Shown: positions 7,990 to 16,393, counted from the stretch's first letter. The stretch is 47,029 nt of DNA from Paenibacillus phytorum (GCF_013141715.1 NZ_WHOA01000219.1:1-47029); one strand, 5' to 3'. Numbers and translations are program-made. Notes: a model not told the origin generated them from the sequence alone.

Positions 7990-8415
7990 ATGGAAACAGG
8001 TAATCAAACAATAACGGTAGAAACCACAGTTCATGCACCAGTTGGACAAGTGTGGGAATATTGGACGGAACCACAGCATATAACGAAATGGTCTTTTGCT
8101 TCTGATGACTGGCATGCACCAAATGCCGAAAATGATTTAAGGGTTGGCGGAAAATTTCTTACAAGATTGGAAGCAAAGGATGGAAGCTTTGGATTTGATC
8201 TTGGTGGAGTTTATGATGAAGTGAGAACAAATGAATTTATTTCTTACACATTGGGAGATGGAAGAAAAGTTGCGATCACTTTTATTAGTCAAGAAACCGA
8301 TACTAAGGTAATTGAAACTTTTGAAGCAGAATCCACTAATTCCATTGAGATGCAAAAAGCAGGCTGGCAGGCGTTTCTAGACAATTTTAAAAAATATAGT
8401 GAAATTTCTAAATAA
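7990..8415 (+). CDS. SRPBCC/AHSA1-family protein
   Basis: A 141-aa START-like fold protein. The opening (ITVETTVHAPVGQVWEYWTEPQHITKW) is the hallmark of the AHSA1/activator-of-Hsp90-like SRPBCC family, which forms a hydrophobic ligand pocket. The C-terminal helix (AGWQAFLDNFKKY) is present, so it appears complete. A weak GAGGCGG ribosome-binding site precedes ATG 7990. It stands between CBE1 and CBE2 as a single-gene unit with its own terminator. The ligand and role cannot be told from sequence. Confidence 0.85.
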   Translation: METGNQTITVETTVHAPVGQVWEYWTEPQHITKWSFASDDWHAPNAENDLRVGGKFLTRLEAKDGSFGFDLGGVYDEVRTNEFISYTLGDGRKVAITFISQETDTKVIETFEAESTNSIEMQKAGWQAFLDNFKKYSEISK

Positions 8416-8473
8416 GATTAGGATAAAATGAATCGGACATGCAGGTTAGTCATAATTATTGAAACATTAATTT

Positions 8474-8499
8474 AAACCTTCCTTTCGGAAGGTTTTTTT
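8474..8499 (+). terminator. Terminator of the SRPBCC gene
   Basis: AAACCTTCC-TTTC-GGAAGGTTTTTTT, a compact stem with a long T-run. Confidence 0.85.
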
Positions 8500-8544
8500 A
8501 TGCTGTAGGTATTATTAATCCTTAAAGGTCAAAGACTATTTTTC

Positions 8545-8650
8545 ATTGAACATATTACCCGCTCGCATGCCCAATAGCTTAATGGAACAAAAGGAGCATA
8601 TCACTATGATAGCTCCCTTTTTTGAACTAACGTTTCCCGTTAGTTTAATC
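8545..8650 (+). repeat. CBE2: composite element
   Basis: A decayed right site (8545-8566) adjoins a left site (TGCCCAATAGC, 8568-8585), a hairpin AAAGGAGC...GCTCCCTTT (8588-8621) and a right site AACTAACG-TTTCC-CGTTAGTT, a perfect 8-bp inverted repeat with 5-nt spacer (8622-8650). Confidence 0.75.
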
Positions 8651-8655
8651 ATCGA

Positions 8656-8800
8656 TTGGATTAAACAACATGAATGTACTCACGTTGCGATGGAAAGTAC
8701 AGGGGTATTTTGGAAGCCAATTGTCAATTTACTTGAAGCTGAAGGCATTGAATTTTTAGTGGTCAATGCTCAGCATATAATCCATTTATATTTGATAAAC
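8656..8800 (+). mobile_element. IS110-family transposase fragment
   Basis: IIDWIKQHECTHVAMESTGV followed by FWKPIVNLLE and FLVVNAQHI is the conserved N-terminal RuvC-like block of IS110 transposases (family form CTHVAMESTGVYWKP...VVNAQHIK). It breaks off right after NAQHI, and the expected K-x-x-x-GRKTD motif is missing. It is a short dead fragment directly right of CBE2. Nothing else is seen between 8800 and 9074. Confidence 0.75.
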
Positions 8801-9074
8801 GAATATCATACGTGTTACGTTATTCGGCCCGATAACTTAAAGAAGCCGGCGTTCCATTGCGCGCAGCTCCAGATAATTTTTTATTGAGCTCTCGTTCTTC
8901 GTTGCGTAACAAGTTTTCTAAACCACTTTAATATAAATACTTACCAAAATCTTTTAGCCTATTGTCCAGAAGGAATAAATAACTTGACATGGGTGGGATA
9001 TACTAACAATACTTCCCTCATTAGCTACCGAGTGGAATAAATATTTGATTTTGACAATTAAGGGGTTGTTATCA

Positions 9075-10082
9075 ATGGTAGGTTCTCATGTTGTTGGACT
9101 GTCTTCAACGGAAATATCCGCATTGTGGTCATCTTACATTAGTGACAGTTTAGCGATATGTATCTCCAAGTATTTACTAAAAATAACTGAAGACGACGAA
9201 GTAAAGCCACTTGTTGAATTGTCGTTGACCTTAGCGCAATCACACATAGAAACCATTCAGGATCTTTTTGAAAAGGAAAAATTCCCTATCCCTATTGGAT
9301 TTACTGATGCAGATGTCAATGTTACAGCCCCCCCACTATTTTTCGATACATTCCCTCTGAGTTATGTGTATTCTGTGAGCCGAATTGGCCTGACGAAATA
9401 TGCCTTGTTTTTATCTAACACAGCTCGAGAGGATGTAAGAAACTATTTTACTCAGTGTCTACGCTCCACAACTGATTTGTACAACAAAACCATCACACTT
9501 ATGTTAACCAAGGGAATCTACGATCGACCTCCAATGATCCCTTATCCGGAGCATGCTACCTTTATTAAAAAGAAAGAAAACTTTCTGTCTAAATGGTTTT
9601 GGCCGCAAAGAACGCTGAATGTAATGGAAATATCCGAAATGTTCTTCAACATAGAACGGAATTATTTCGGACTAATCCTTCTTACAGCTTTTATGCAAGT
9701 TGTTAAGGACGAACATATTAAGCGTTTACTGGCACGGGGAAAACAACTGTCTATGGATCAAATCAAATTCATCAACGATAAGTTGGTTCAAGATGATTTG
9801 CTCGGGACAATCATGGTCAATACAGAAGTCACCACATCAACGGTATCCCCTTTTTCAGATAAATTGATCCTAAATCTACTTAACATACTTAATTCATCAG
9901 CTCTCACCTATCTTGGAAATGCGCTATCCGTGACGACGCGACTTGATTTGGCTGGTGAGTATTCCAAGCTTTTGGTTGAAGTAATGAGTTTCGGTAAAGA
10001 TGTAACTGATTTGCTGATTGAAAGGGAATGGCTAGAAGAGCCTCCGCTTACACCTGACCGGAAGAAACTTGCAGGCGTCTAA
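9075..10082 (+). CDS. DUF3231-family protein
   Basis: A 335-aa protein that appears to be a DUF3231 member, found in Bacillales sporulators. It contains two internally similar ferritin-like helical halves (LSSTEISALWSSYISDSLAI near the start and MEISEMFFNIERNYFGLILL in the second half). ATG 9075 follows AAGGGG; a TTG 30 bp upstream is also possible but has no ribosome-binding site. The function is unknown. No signal peptide or membrane helix is evident. The gene ends 150 bp before CBE3. Confidence 0.8.
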   Translation: MVGSHVVGLSSTEISALWSSYISDSLAICISKYLLKITEDDEVKPLVELSLTLAQSHIETIQDLFEKEKFPIPIGFTDADVNVTAPPLFFDTFPLSYVYSVSRIGLTKYALFLSNTAREDVRNYFTQCLRSTTDLYNKTITLMLTKGIYDRPPMIPYPEHATFIKKKENFLSKWFWPQRTLNVMEISEMFFNIERNYFGLILLTAFMQVVKDEHIKRLLARGKQLSMDQIKFINDKLVQDDLLGTIMVNTEVTTSTVSPFSDKLILNLLNILNSSALTYLGNALSVTTRLDLAGEYSKLLVEVMSFGKDVTDLLIEREWLEEPPLTPDRKKLAGV

Positions 10083-10237
10083 ATTAGCTAAAAGTATCTT
10101 CAATGAACAAATCCAACCATTCGTTTAGATCATCTTTTGTAGCGCTCAAAACTTTCCGCCTCTTGAATTGAAGAAAGATGATTAGTTTAATTCACCCATA
10201 TAATATTGGAACCATCCATTTAGTGTTTAATAAAAAC
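10083..10237. other. Intergenic region with a possible 3' gene scrap
   Basis: On the minus strand the frame ATKDDLNEWLDLFIEDTFS then stop (about 10083-10150) looks like the last residues of a lost protein. It has no start and no body. Confidence 0.25.
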
Positions 10238-10307
10238 CAGGGGGTAGCTGCCGCACGGAAAACTGCTCCCTGAATTCATTTGAATTAACGTTCTCCGATA
10301 GTTCAAC
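10238..10307 (+). repeat. CBE3: hairpin plus right site
   Basis: GGGGGTAG...CTGCTCCC hairpin (10238-10272) and right site AATTAACG-TTCTC-CGATAGTT (10282-10303). Confidence 0.75.
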
Positions 10308-10339
10308 GACGATTATGGTTTTCGTTCATAATAACCTAA

Positions 10340-10696
10340 TTAATCCTTTTGTCTTTCTATCTCACCAGCTACAATTTGAGGAGGATTGGATTGCATTACA
10401 ATATATTCGCCTTTATCATTTGTTTTGGGATTTACATTAACTTTTTCGCCAACCCTAAGCTCGTTGTAGAGTTGGGAATCTTCCACAATATAATAGACTA
10501 ATTCGACATTACTTTTTTTGAAGGTAGCAAAGGTCTTACTTTATGCATCCTTCTTAGAAATTTGTTTCGCCACTAAGATTCTTTGCTCTTCTTTTGCAAT
10601 TATGTAATTCCCCTTTTCATCTTCAGACGAAGCACTACAACCACTATGTACACATACGGTAATTGCTAAAGCTACGACTAAAACTAAGTTTTTCAA
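10340..10696 (-). pseudogene. DUF3221 lipoprotein interrupted by a nonsense codon
   Basis: From TTG 10696 (behind AGGAGG) the minus strand reads a lipoprotein signal (KNLVLVVALAITVCVHSGC), a short Ser/Glu linker, and a DUF3221-like domain (NYIIAKEEQRILVAKQISKK, then NVELVYYIVEDSQLYNELRV and EKVNVNPK, ending QIVAGEIERQKD). One in-frame TAA (10541-10543) splits it in two, with no shift of frame. DUF3221 proteins are small secreted Bacillales lipoproteins of unknown role. The intact frame on both sides suggests recent inactivation. Confidence 0.7.
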
Positions 10697-10773
10697 TATT
10701 ATTACTCCTCCTGCAAACAAAAAGTCTTAATCCAACCCACTTTATTAGACAGATTTGGCAAAAAATTGTTGCG

Positions 10774-10807
10774 TTAGACTGCTCGCTTAATAAACCGACC
10801 AGTCTAA
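10774..10807. promoter_or_regulatory. Orphan operator-like inverted repeat
   Basis: TTAGACTGcTCG and CGAcCAGTCTAA form 12-bp arms with one mismatch and a 10-nt spacer, a form typical of TetR/MarR operators. No intact gene starts within reach on the plus strand; the DUF3221 pseudogene starts 78 bp to the left on the minus strand. Confidence 0.35.
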
Positions 10808-10913
10808 TACTTATTTTTCCTAGTCTACGACCAAGCCCTGTAATGAATCTGTGGCGAGTAAGATGAGCATAAAAAAAGCACCATCGAATGATGATGACTG
10901 TTATAGTGTCTAT

Positions 10914-11252
10914 TTACTTGTCGCCAACCTTTTCGAATACGCCGTTGTAGCCCTCAAAAATTAATTGCTTTGTTTGTTCGTTAACAGAATCGTCATTATA
11001 TGCTATTTCATAAGGCTTAAATGACAGTGCTGACGAAACACGCCTAAATTCTCCGTATTTATTGTAAATTGCCCCTGTTTCCTGCTTCAACCTTTTAAAC
11101 TCATCTTCTGATAATTTCCTTGGTGCTGAAACTGAACCATCAGATGATTTTTTTGTTTTATCTGTAGGAATTAGTTGTGTTGCTACACTAATAAGAATGA
11201 CACTTCCAACAACGCAAGTAATAATGAATCCTACATGTTTAAATTTGCTCAT
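10914..11252 (-). CDS. Hypothetical membrane-anchored or secreted protein
   Basis: A 112-aa protein with one N-terminal hydrophobic segment (VGFIITCVVGSVILISVATQL, about 7-27) and a charged exterior domain of about 75 residues (LSEDEFKRLKQETGAIYNKY). ATG 11252 follows AAAGGAGAA. It lies 47 bp after the ankyrin-type gene on the same strand and may be co-transcribed with it. I do not recognise the family. Confidence 0.65.
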   Translation of the reverse strand: MSKFKHVGFIITCVVGSVILISVATQLIPTDKTKKSSDGSVSAPRKLSEDEFKRLKQETGAIYNKYGEFRRVSSALSFKPYEIAYNDDSVNEQTKQLIFEGYNGVFEKVGDK

Positions 11253-11298
11253 GATTAATCATTCTCCTTTCAATTAAAGTAACCTTCCTTTTTAGACG

Positions 11299-12089
11299 CT
11301 ATTTATTACACAGTGTTCCCTCCAAGGGATCTTTACCCACAACAACTGTTCTATTTGGTAACCAAACTAACATATTTTCAATCCTTCTTTTTGATTCTTC
11401 GGTAGCATCCCAACCACCACGTTCTTGCATTGTCTTAACGATAAAAGGCTGGAACACTTTTTGTAATCTCCAGTTTCTGATGTATTTTGATGAGGTAATT
11501 ATTACTCCAAGGTTTTTTCTGTTTTTTAGCCTTCCGATTACCTTAATTTCTTCATATCCATCACCCCATAATGGAGAAAACAATAAACCTTGGTATTTGG
11601 TGTGAATTTTTTCGTACCTCTTCGAACTTCTCGTTTTTCTCCAAAGTATCTATTTTCAACAATTTTTCCAACAAGGCACCATATATATGATGCCTGCCGT
11701 TCTATTCGTTCACTACTATTTTTCATTAATATCTGAGCTATATGAGAATCCTCTCCAAACCGAGATAATGCATATTCAAGAGGTGTATTACCATTCTTGT
11801 CGGCTATTTCACTCTTTGCTCCACTAGTAATTAACGTTTCAACTAATTCAGTATCATTATTCTGACAAGCAAAGTGAAGTACGCTACAGCCATCGAAATC
11901 ACATTTATTTATGTCGCTACCAAAGGTCAATAGTAACTGAGTAAACTGCTTATTACCCATGATGACTGCAGAAATTAATGGAGTTTTGCCACTTTCGTCT
12001 AGAGCCGTAAGATCACCTCTTCTCGAAACTAAAAGAAACTTAAATGTACTAATATCATTATTTTTAATAGCTTCAAAAAGAGGATCCAC
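11299..12089 (-). pseudogene. Ankyrin-repeat protein with a frameshift
   Basis: Residues 1-130 contain three or four ankyrin repeats (DESGKTPLISAVIMGNKQFT, CDFDGCSVLHFACQNNDTEL, DKNGNTPLEYALSRFGEDSH). The frame then runs through EKREVRRGTKKFTPNTKVYC into a stop, while the adjacent frame continues the same domain (PLWGDGYEEIKVIGRLKNRK). The break lies at a TTTT run near 11575, so it is a one-base indel, either a real lesion or a sequencing error. GTG 12089 follows AAGGAG with 8-nt spacing; a GTG three codons earlier is too close to the ribosome-binding site. Ankyrin repeats bind proteins; the C-terminal domain is unknown. Confidence 0.7.
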
Positions 12090-12218
12090 ATGCTGCACTC
12101 CTTTATTACCAATTTAAAATCGTTAATGTTAAAAATAAGTATTCCTAATCAGTATATTAACACCATGCTGAAGTTTATTGTTCCATTCGTTTTAAAACAT
12201 TGAAATACACTAGCGGTA

Positions 12219-12305
12219 GCTGTCCTTTAGCACTATGAAAACAGGGAGCAGCTGCCGCGGCAAACTGCCCCCTGTTTGTTTTACTATCGTTCCGCGTTAG
12301 GTAAC
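12219..12305 (+). repeat. CBE4: full element
   Basis: Left site CTGTCCTTTAGC (12219-12237), hairpin ACAGGGaGCAG...CTGCCCCCTGT (12240-12276), right site ACTATCGTTCCGCGTTAGGT (12281-12305). The duplicated unit at 12303-12731 begins at its right end. Confidence 0.8.
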
Positions 12306-12463
12306 ATGCAGATGCCGCGTCCGTGAGGATGGGTAATGGAGAAAATATTTACAAAGAAGCATTTGGTAGCCTATGATTTAAATATTCGCCCATTGGGGTA
12401 ATTGTGCGTCTATTGGGACCGACTACGCCGGCAATGAAATCAAGCTGAAGGAGATGAATAAAG

Positions 12464-12679
12464 GTGAAGAATAGATTCGAATTTACTGCGGTCGTCTTAA
12501 TAGGCAATGGCGAGTTAACAGACGACTTTACCATCGATATCGCCAAAATGATTGACCGTTTAACCACACAGCTGGAGATCGCCAAGAAAGCGCTCCAAAC
12601 TATTGCGGAGAGCTCAGCGCTAGGCACTGAGGTAGCCAAGACGATTGCCGCAGAATCTCTAATAGCGATTGTCGAGTAG
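12464..12679 (+). CDS. Conserved small protein of the duplicated unit, copy 1
   Basis: A 71-aa protein with a beta start (FEFTAVVLIGNGELTDDFTI) and a long amphipathic alpha-helical second half (DRLTTQLEIAKKALQTIA). No signal or membrane segment. GTG 12464 follows AAGGAG. It is 80-85% identical to the copy at 38613, and differences are concentrated in the C-terminal third. Persistence of two intact frames argues that it is a real gene. The family is unknown to me; a phage or mobile-element origin is possible. Confidence 0.65.
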   Translation: MKNRFEFTAVVLIGNGELTDDFTIDIAKMIDRLTTQLEIAKKALQTIAESSALGTEVAKTIAAESLIAIVE

Positions 12680-12680
12680 G

Positions 12681-12731
12681 TACCGGCTGCATTCGTGTCT
12701 TTTTTGAGCTATCGTTCTCTGTTACTTCAAC
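12681..12731 (+). repeat. CBE5: half element
   Basis: GGCTGC remnant of the stem and right site AGCTATCG-TTCTC-TGTTACTT (12704-12731), starting just past the stop of the 71-aa gene. A separate GCCGCC...GGCGGC hairpin (12752-12772) follows. Confidence 0.7.
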
Positions 12732-12838
12732 AATCGTCTCTCATGATGTTCGCCGCCACATTCTTTGGCGGCTAATCTCTATACTCAGATTGATGTTTGT
12801 TTTTTAATGGATGGCGGTCGAATGCTTATACTGTACTC

Positions 12839-13639
12839 TTATAGTTTTCTTGCTTTGATTACAAAAGTTACAGGAAGCATCTTTGCTTTTTTTGCAAAAT
12901 CGCTGTTATTCATAATTTCATCATCAGATTGCTCAATCATTTGCTCAATGACAAATCCCGCTTTTGCCAACGCATTCACATAGGTTGATAGTTTACGGTC
13001 CGATAATGTTAGTGTACTTTCGTCAAGAGATACCGAATACCAAGATTCATCGAAATAACATTTTTTAAAAACAAGCATATTATTTTCTGCAACAACACAT
13101 TTGTGTATAGGGTGAGACCAACTGAAAATAAATACGCCGTCTTTTTTTAGGTAAGAAGCAATCCGGCAAAAAGTACCCTCAAGGTCGGTGGTCCAGCCTA
13201 TGGCATAAATCGAATAAACAAAGTCAAAATAATCCTCTGGTATGCCACATTCTTCTTCCATGGGAGAACAGATCAATGTTGCTGAAAGACCGCATGCCGT
13301 CAAATGTTGCCTTGTCTTTTCGATTTGTTTTTCTGATATATCCACAGCCCATAGTTCAGATGCTTTGCGTTCCCCCTGATATTGCAAAGATTGACCGCTT
13401 CCACAGCCTATCTCCAGCATCTTTTTTCCTGAAACATCGCCAAAAAGTTGGCATTTTTCTTCCGAGACAAATGCGCCATAGAGAGGAAGCGCGGTTGTTC
13501 CTAAGATATCATTTCCTTTTGTATCCCAAAAGAAGCTGTTTGTTTTACGAACAACATTCTTATCCATGTCGACCGAGCTGGCGACGCCAACCTCGCCAGC
13601 GCCTATAATGTTTGTTCTATAAGCAGATTTTTTATCCAT
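12839..13639 (-). CDS. Class I SAM-dependent methyltransferase
   Basis: A 266-aa protein. SAM-binding motif I is KKMLEIGCGSGQSLQYQG (about 73-90), the acidic motif II is LWAVDIS, and the post-motif FDFVYSIYAIGWTTDLEGT precedes the family motif FIFSWSHPIHKCV. This matches small-molecule methyltransferases of the Methyltransf_11/25 type. ATG 13639 follows GGGAGGG. The N-terminal 24 residues before MDKNVVRK are poorly conserved in kind and a later start is possible. Substrate unknown. CBE5 lies about 100 bp beyond its 3' end and CBE6 upstream of its 5' end. Confidence 0.85.
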   Translation of the reverse strand: MDKKSAYRTNIIGAGEVGVASSVDMDKNVVRKTNSFFWDTKGNDILGTTALPLYGAFVSEEKCQLFGDVSGKKMLEIGCGSGQSLQYQGERKASELWAVDISEKQIEKTRQHLTACGLSATLICSPMEEECGIPEDYFDFVYSIYAIGWTTDLEGTFCRIASYLKKDGVFIFSWSHPIHKCVVAENNMLVFKKCYFDESWYSVSLDESTLTLSDRKLSTYVNALAKAGFVIEQMIEQSDDEIMNNSDFAKKAKMLPVTFVIKARKL

Positions 13640-13728
13640 ACCAGAGCCCTCCCCAAATATAAATATTCTAACCCATCTGCTTTATTTTTCGGCAAGTCGG
13701 TAATGAAACCCTTCCATTTCATTCCATC

Positions 13729-13754
13729 ATTCTACCCGTTAGTTCAGCGCCGCC
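13729..13754 (+). repeat. CBE6: left site only
   Basis: TTCTACCCGTTAGTTCAGCG followed by GCCGCC; no right site is found. Decayed. Confidence 0.5.
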
Positions 13755-13863
13755 GCGTGTTTCCAATGGAAATAATAATACAGTAAGCACATGAGAAATC
13801 AGCCCATCTCAGGATCGGAACAAGGCGAGAAACGATAGGTACTTCTTAACCACAAATTATAAA

Positions 13864-13922
13864 TTACCTATAACGTACCTTAGTAATTAGAAAATTTTCT
13901 CATTTTTGTACGTTATAGGTAA
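13864..13922. promoter_or_regulatory. Perfect 15-bp inverted repeat upstream of YcdB-like gene
   Basis: TTACCTATAACGTAC (13864-13878) and GTACGTTATAGGTAA (13908-13922) are exact inverse copies with a 29-bp spacer, which itself contains the palindrome AGAAAATTTTCT. It ends 45 bp upstream of TTG 13968. It could be an operator, a hairpin, or the ends of a miniature transposable element. Confidence 0.5.
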
Positions 13923-13967
13923 CGGACGCATTTATGTTCCAATACACAGATTTAAGGAGTGAATGGA

Positions 13968-14336
13968 TTGAAAACAATGAAACGAACGCTGAACACGCTT
14001 GGCAAGTCAATGTTTATAACAATTGTTGGAGTAAGTATGATTGCTTCAAGTGCACTGGCCGCGGATATGGGCACTACGATTCTAATAAAAGTGGTTTCAG
14101 ATACCACAACAGAAGTGGCGCCTTCAACGAATAGTTCAAACACAAACTAAAATCCTGCTGATGCAAAAATATCGAAAGACCAGGCTGTTGAACGGACAAG
14201 AAAACTGTTTCCTGCTTTAAAAGAGGCTACTGTGCAATCTGTTGATTTCGGCGATCCCAATACATACCCTCCACGTAATGAGAAATTCTGGACAATTCAG
14301 TGGCAATTCCCACCTCTATTCTCTCACGCCTTCTAA
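13968..14336 (+). pseudogene. YcdB/YcdC-type secreted protein, nonsense-interrupted and truncated
   Basis: TTG 13968 follows AAGGAG. The frame gives a signal peptide (LGKSMFITIVGVSMIASSAL, cleavage after ALA), about 25 mature residues, then TAA at 14148-14150. Reading on in the same frame gives NPADAKISKDQAVERTRKLF and QSVDFGDPNTYPPRNEKFWT, typical of the YcdB/YcdC repeat domain of secreted Bacillales proteins. Similarity ends at IQWQF, after which the sequence changes and a stop follows. It thus has both a nonsense codon and a 3' truncation. 14337-14744 holds a gene scrap (14341-14527, ending KKPKFPYAK) and a hairpin AAAGCCG...CGGCTTT, but nothing I can name. Confidence 0.65.
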
Positions 14337-14744
14337 AGGGTAACAAATCCTGACTCCCTTCGTTCTCCAATGAAACCAATAAGGGTGAAATCCTGCAAAT
14401 ACACGAGTTTGCGTGAGAAAATTAAATTATATCGAGGGAGCTTAGCAATTGACTTTAAAGGGGTGCTGCCAACCAAACCCAAAAGCAATCGTGATATGAA
14501 AAAGCCGAAATTTCCGTACGCTAAGTAAGGGGAATTCACGGCTTTCAGTCAATTCAAAACTCATCCCAAATGTTTCAGTGTCTGGACCAATCTTCGATTT
14601 AGATAGCATTTATATAATTTAAGAGCCTGTTTGATTGCCGTTTTTTTTAACGTAATTTTTTTCTCCTCAGGATCCTGCAAATAAAACGTCTCATGTAATT
14701 ACAATTCGTACATAACCCTTGTAGCAGCCTAAATAGTTAATTTT

Positions 14745-15065
14745 TCACATTGAAGTAAGTAAAAACAGACAGATACTATAGCACTCAGCTTCATCTTCAC
14801 ATCCAGCACGATGGCGTCGGAGTCGTTCCGCCGTATGCTCGAGCCCGCGGCCGGCCATCTTCGCTACCGATTGTCCAGCGCAGCCACGAGCGGCGCCAAG
14901 ACCAGCGTCGTCGTATCGCCCGCCCGTTCCCGCTCCGTCCTTGAAGAAAATCGCCATGACCAAAGCGCTGACCTGGTAATTAGGAATTTCGTCTTTCGTG
15001 ATAGCCCTTGATAATGAAGTTGATCACTTCAGTTGTCAATTCCTTGCCGTCGCGCTGCTTCTTAC
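14745..15065 (-). pseudogene. pdp: Pyrimidine-nucleoside phosphorylase remnant
   Basis: Immediately after the nupC stop the minus strand reads KKQRDGKELTTEVINFIIKG, the conserved N-terminus of Pdp lacking its first residues. After one extra base it continues as DEIPNYQVSALVMAIFFKD, then, in other frames, GDTTTLVLAPLVAAL and VAKMAGRGLEHTAERL (family form AKMSGRGLGHTGGTIDKL). The region between KD and GDTTTL is deleted, and everything beyond residue 130 is gone. The enzyme (pyrimidine nucleoside + phosphate to base + sugar-1-phosphate) is therefore lost. In Bacillus, pdp follows nupC, which fits this position. Confidence 0.8.
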
Positions 15066-16244
15066 TTACAAAAACAATCCGGCTACTATAGCTGACAATA
15101 CGCTAACCATTGTTGCACCGTACAACAATTTTAGACCAAATCGAGCTACTACATTGCCTTGCTTCTCATGTAGCCCCTTTACCGCGCCGGCGATAATGCC
15201 GATAGATGAGAAGTTCGCGAAAGACACAAGGAACACGGATACGATGCCTATCGTCCGTCCTGTTAACCCTGTATGCTTGCCGAGATCGAGCATCGCCACG
15301 AATTCGTTGGCTACCATCTTTGTCGCCATTATGCTTCCCGCTTCCACCGATTCCTTCCATGGAACGCCCATGATGAAGGCGAATGGAGCGAAAATATAGC
15401 CCAATAACTGCTGGAAAGAGACACCTAGTATGCCGCTAAAGATGCCGTTGATCAAAGCGATCAGCGCGACGAAGCCGACCAACATCGCCGCGACGGTAAT
15501 GGCCACTTTGAACCCGTCCATAATATATTCGCCAAGCATCTCGAAGAAAGATTGTTTCTCTTCATCTAGTACTTCCAGAATATCCTCTTCCTTCGAAACC
15601 ATATAGGGGTTTAGGATCGAAGCGATAATAAATCCGCCGAACAGGTTCAAAACGAGTGCGGTAACGACATACTTTGGGTTAATCATTTGCATGTACGCGC
15701 CGACAATCGACATTGAAACGGTCGACATTGCGGAAGCACAAAGCGTATATAGCCTCTGCTTCGGCAGCATTCCGATTTGCTTTTTAACGGAGATAAATAC
15801 TTCGGATTGCCCCAGAATGGCGGAAGCCACCGCGTTGTAGGACTCCAGTTTACCCATTCCGTTTACTTTACTCAATACAAGACCAGTATACTTAATAATG
15901 GACGGCAAAATTTTGGTATACTGCAGAATACCGATGAGAGTGGAGATGAATACGATCGGCAGCAAAACTGACAAGAAGAATGGAGCTTGTCCTTGATTGG
16001 CAATACCACCGAACACAAAATTGACGCCTTCCCCCGCATAAGATAGCAATCTCTCAAAAAGTGTCCCAAAGGCTCCAATGAGGAGCTCTCCGACACTGGT
16101 ATGAAGCAAAGCAAAGGCAAGCAGCGCTTGTAATACGATCATGACAACAAGCGGCCGGTAGCGGATGTTCCGCCGATTGTTGCTTAATGCGTATGTTAGG
16201 ACAAAAACGACTAGCACGCCCAAAATGGCAACCAAATACCTCAT
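15066..16244 (-). CDS. nupC: Concentrative nucleoside transporter NupC
   Basis: A 392-aa CNT-family protein, full length for Bacillus NupC. The N-terminal helices start MRYLVAILGVLVVFVLTYAL; family signatures include GGIANQGQAPFF, YNAVASAILGQSEVFI, GAYMQMINPKYVVTALVLNL, ATKMVANEFVAMLDL and VSVFLVSFANFSSIGIIAGA. It imports nucleosides with a cation gradient across the cytoplasmic membrane. ATG 16244 follows GGAGG at 9-nt spacing. It is the only intact member of a former deoC-nupC-pdp operon: deoC is a 20-codon stub upstream and pdp a shattered remnant downstream. Expression probably still starts upstream of the deoC stub. Confidence 0.95.
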   Translation of the reverse strand: MRYLVAILGVLVVFVLTYALSNNRRNIRYRPLVVMIVLQALLAFALLHTSVGELLIGAFGTLFERLLSYAGEGVNFVFGGIANQGQAPFFLSVLLPIVFISTLIGILQYTKILPSIIKYTGLVLSKVNGMGKLESYNAVASAILGQSEVFISVKKQIGMLPKQRLYTLCASAMSTVSMSIVGAYMQMINPKYVVTALVLNLFGGFIIASILNPYMVSKEEDILEVLDEEKQSFFEMLGEYIMDGFKVAITVAAMLVGFVALIALINGIFSGILGVSFQQLLGYIFAPFAFIMGVPWKESVEAGSIMATKMVANEFVAMLDLGKHTGLTGRTIGIVSVFLVSFANFSSIGIIAGAVKGLHEKQGNVVARFGLKLLYGATMVSVLSAIVAGLFL

Positions 16245-16330
16245 GTTGTTGTTCCTCCACTGTTTTGTATTTTTAGTTTGCCTATCTTAAGCGTTTGCAA
16301 CACCACTATAAGAAGAATAATCCCAAAGAA

Positions 16331-16393
16331 TTATTTCTTCTTCAAGGCATCCGCCCGCAACAGCGTATGATCAATCATACCAGCTAAATTCAA
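16331..16393 (-). pseudogene. deoC: Deoxyribose-phosphate aldolase 5' stub
   Basis: TTG 16393 behind AAGGAGAG starts NLAGMIDHTLLRADALKKK followed by TAA. This is the well-conserved DeoC N-terminus (IDHTLL-K-A), and the remaining ~200 residues are missing before nupC. The ribosome-binding site is intact, so the stub may act as a leader ORF for nupC. The 87 bp between the stub and nupC could contain a few last DeoC codons (SGVANA), but this is weak. Confidence 0.7.

Larger units (their letters stand above)
12303..12731 (+). repeat. Duplicated cassette-like unit, copy 1
   Basis: Matches 38443-38873 from AACATGCAGATGCCGC to the right site of the following element. It carries a 71-aa gene. The upstream short frame that is open in copy 2 is broken here after LVAYDLNIRPLG, by a substitution giving a stop and a local deletion. 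Confidence 0.85.
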
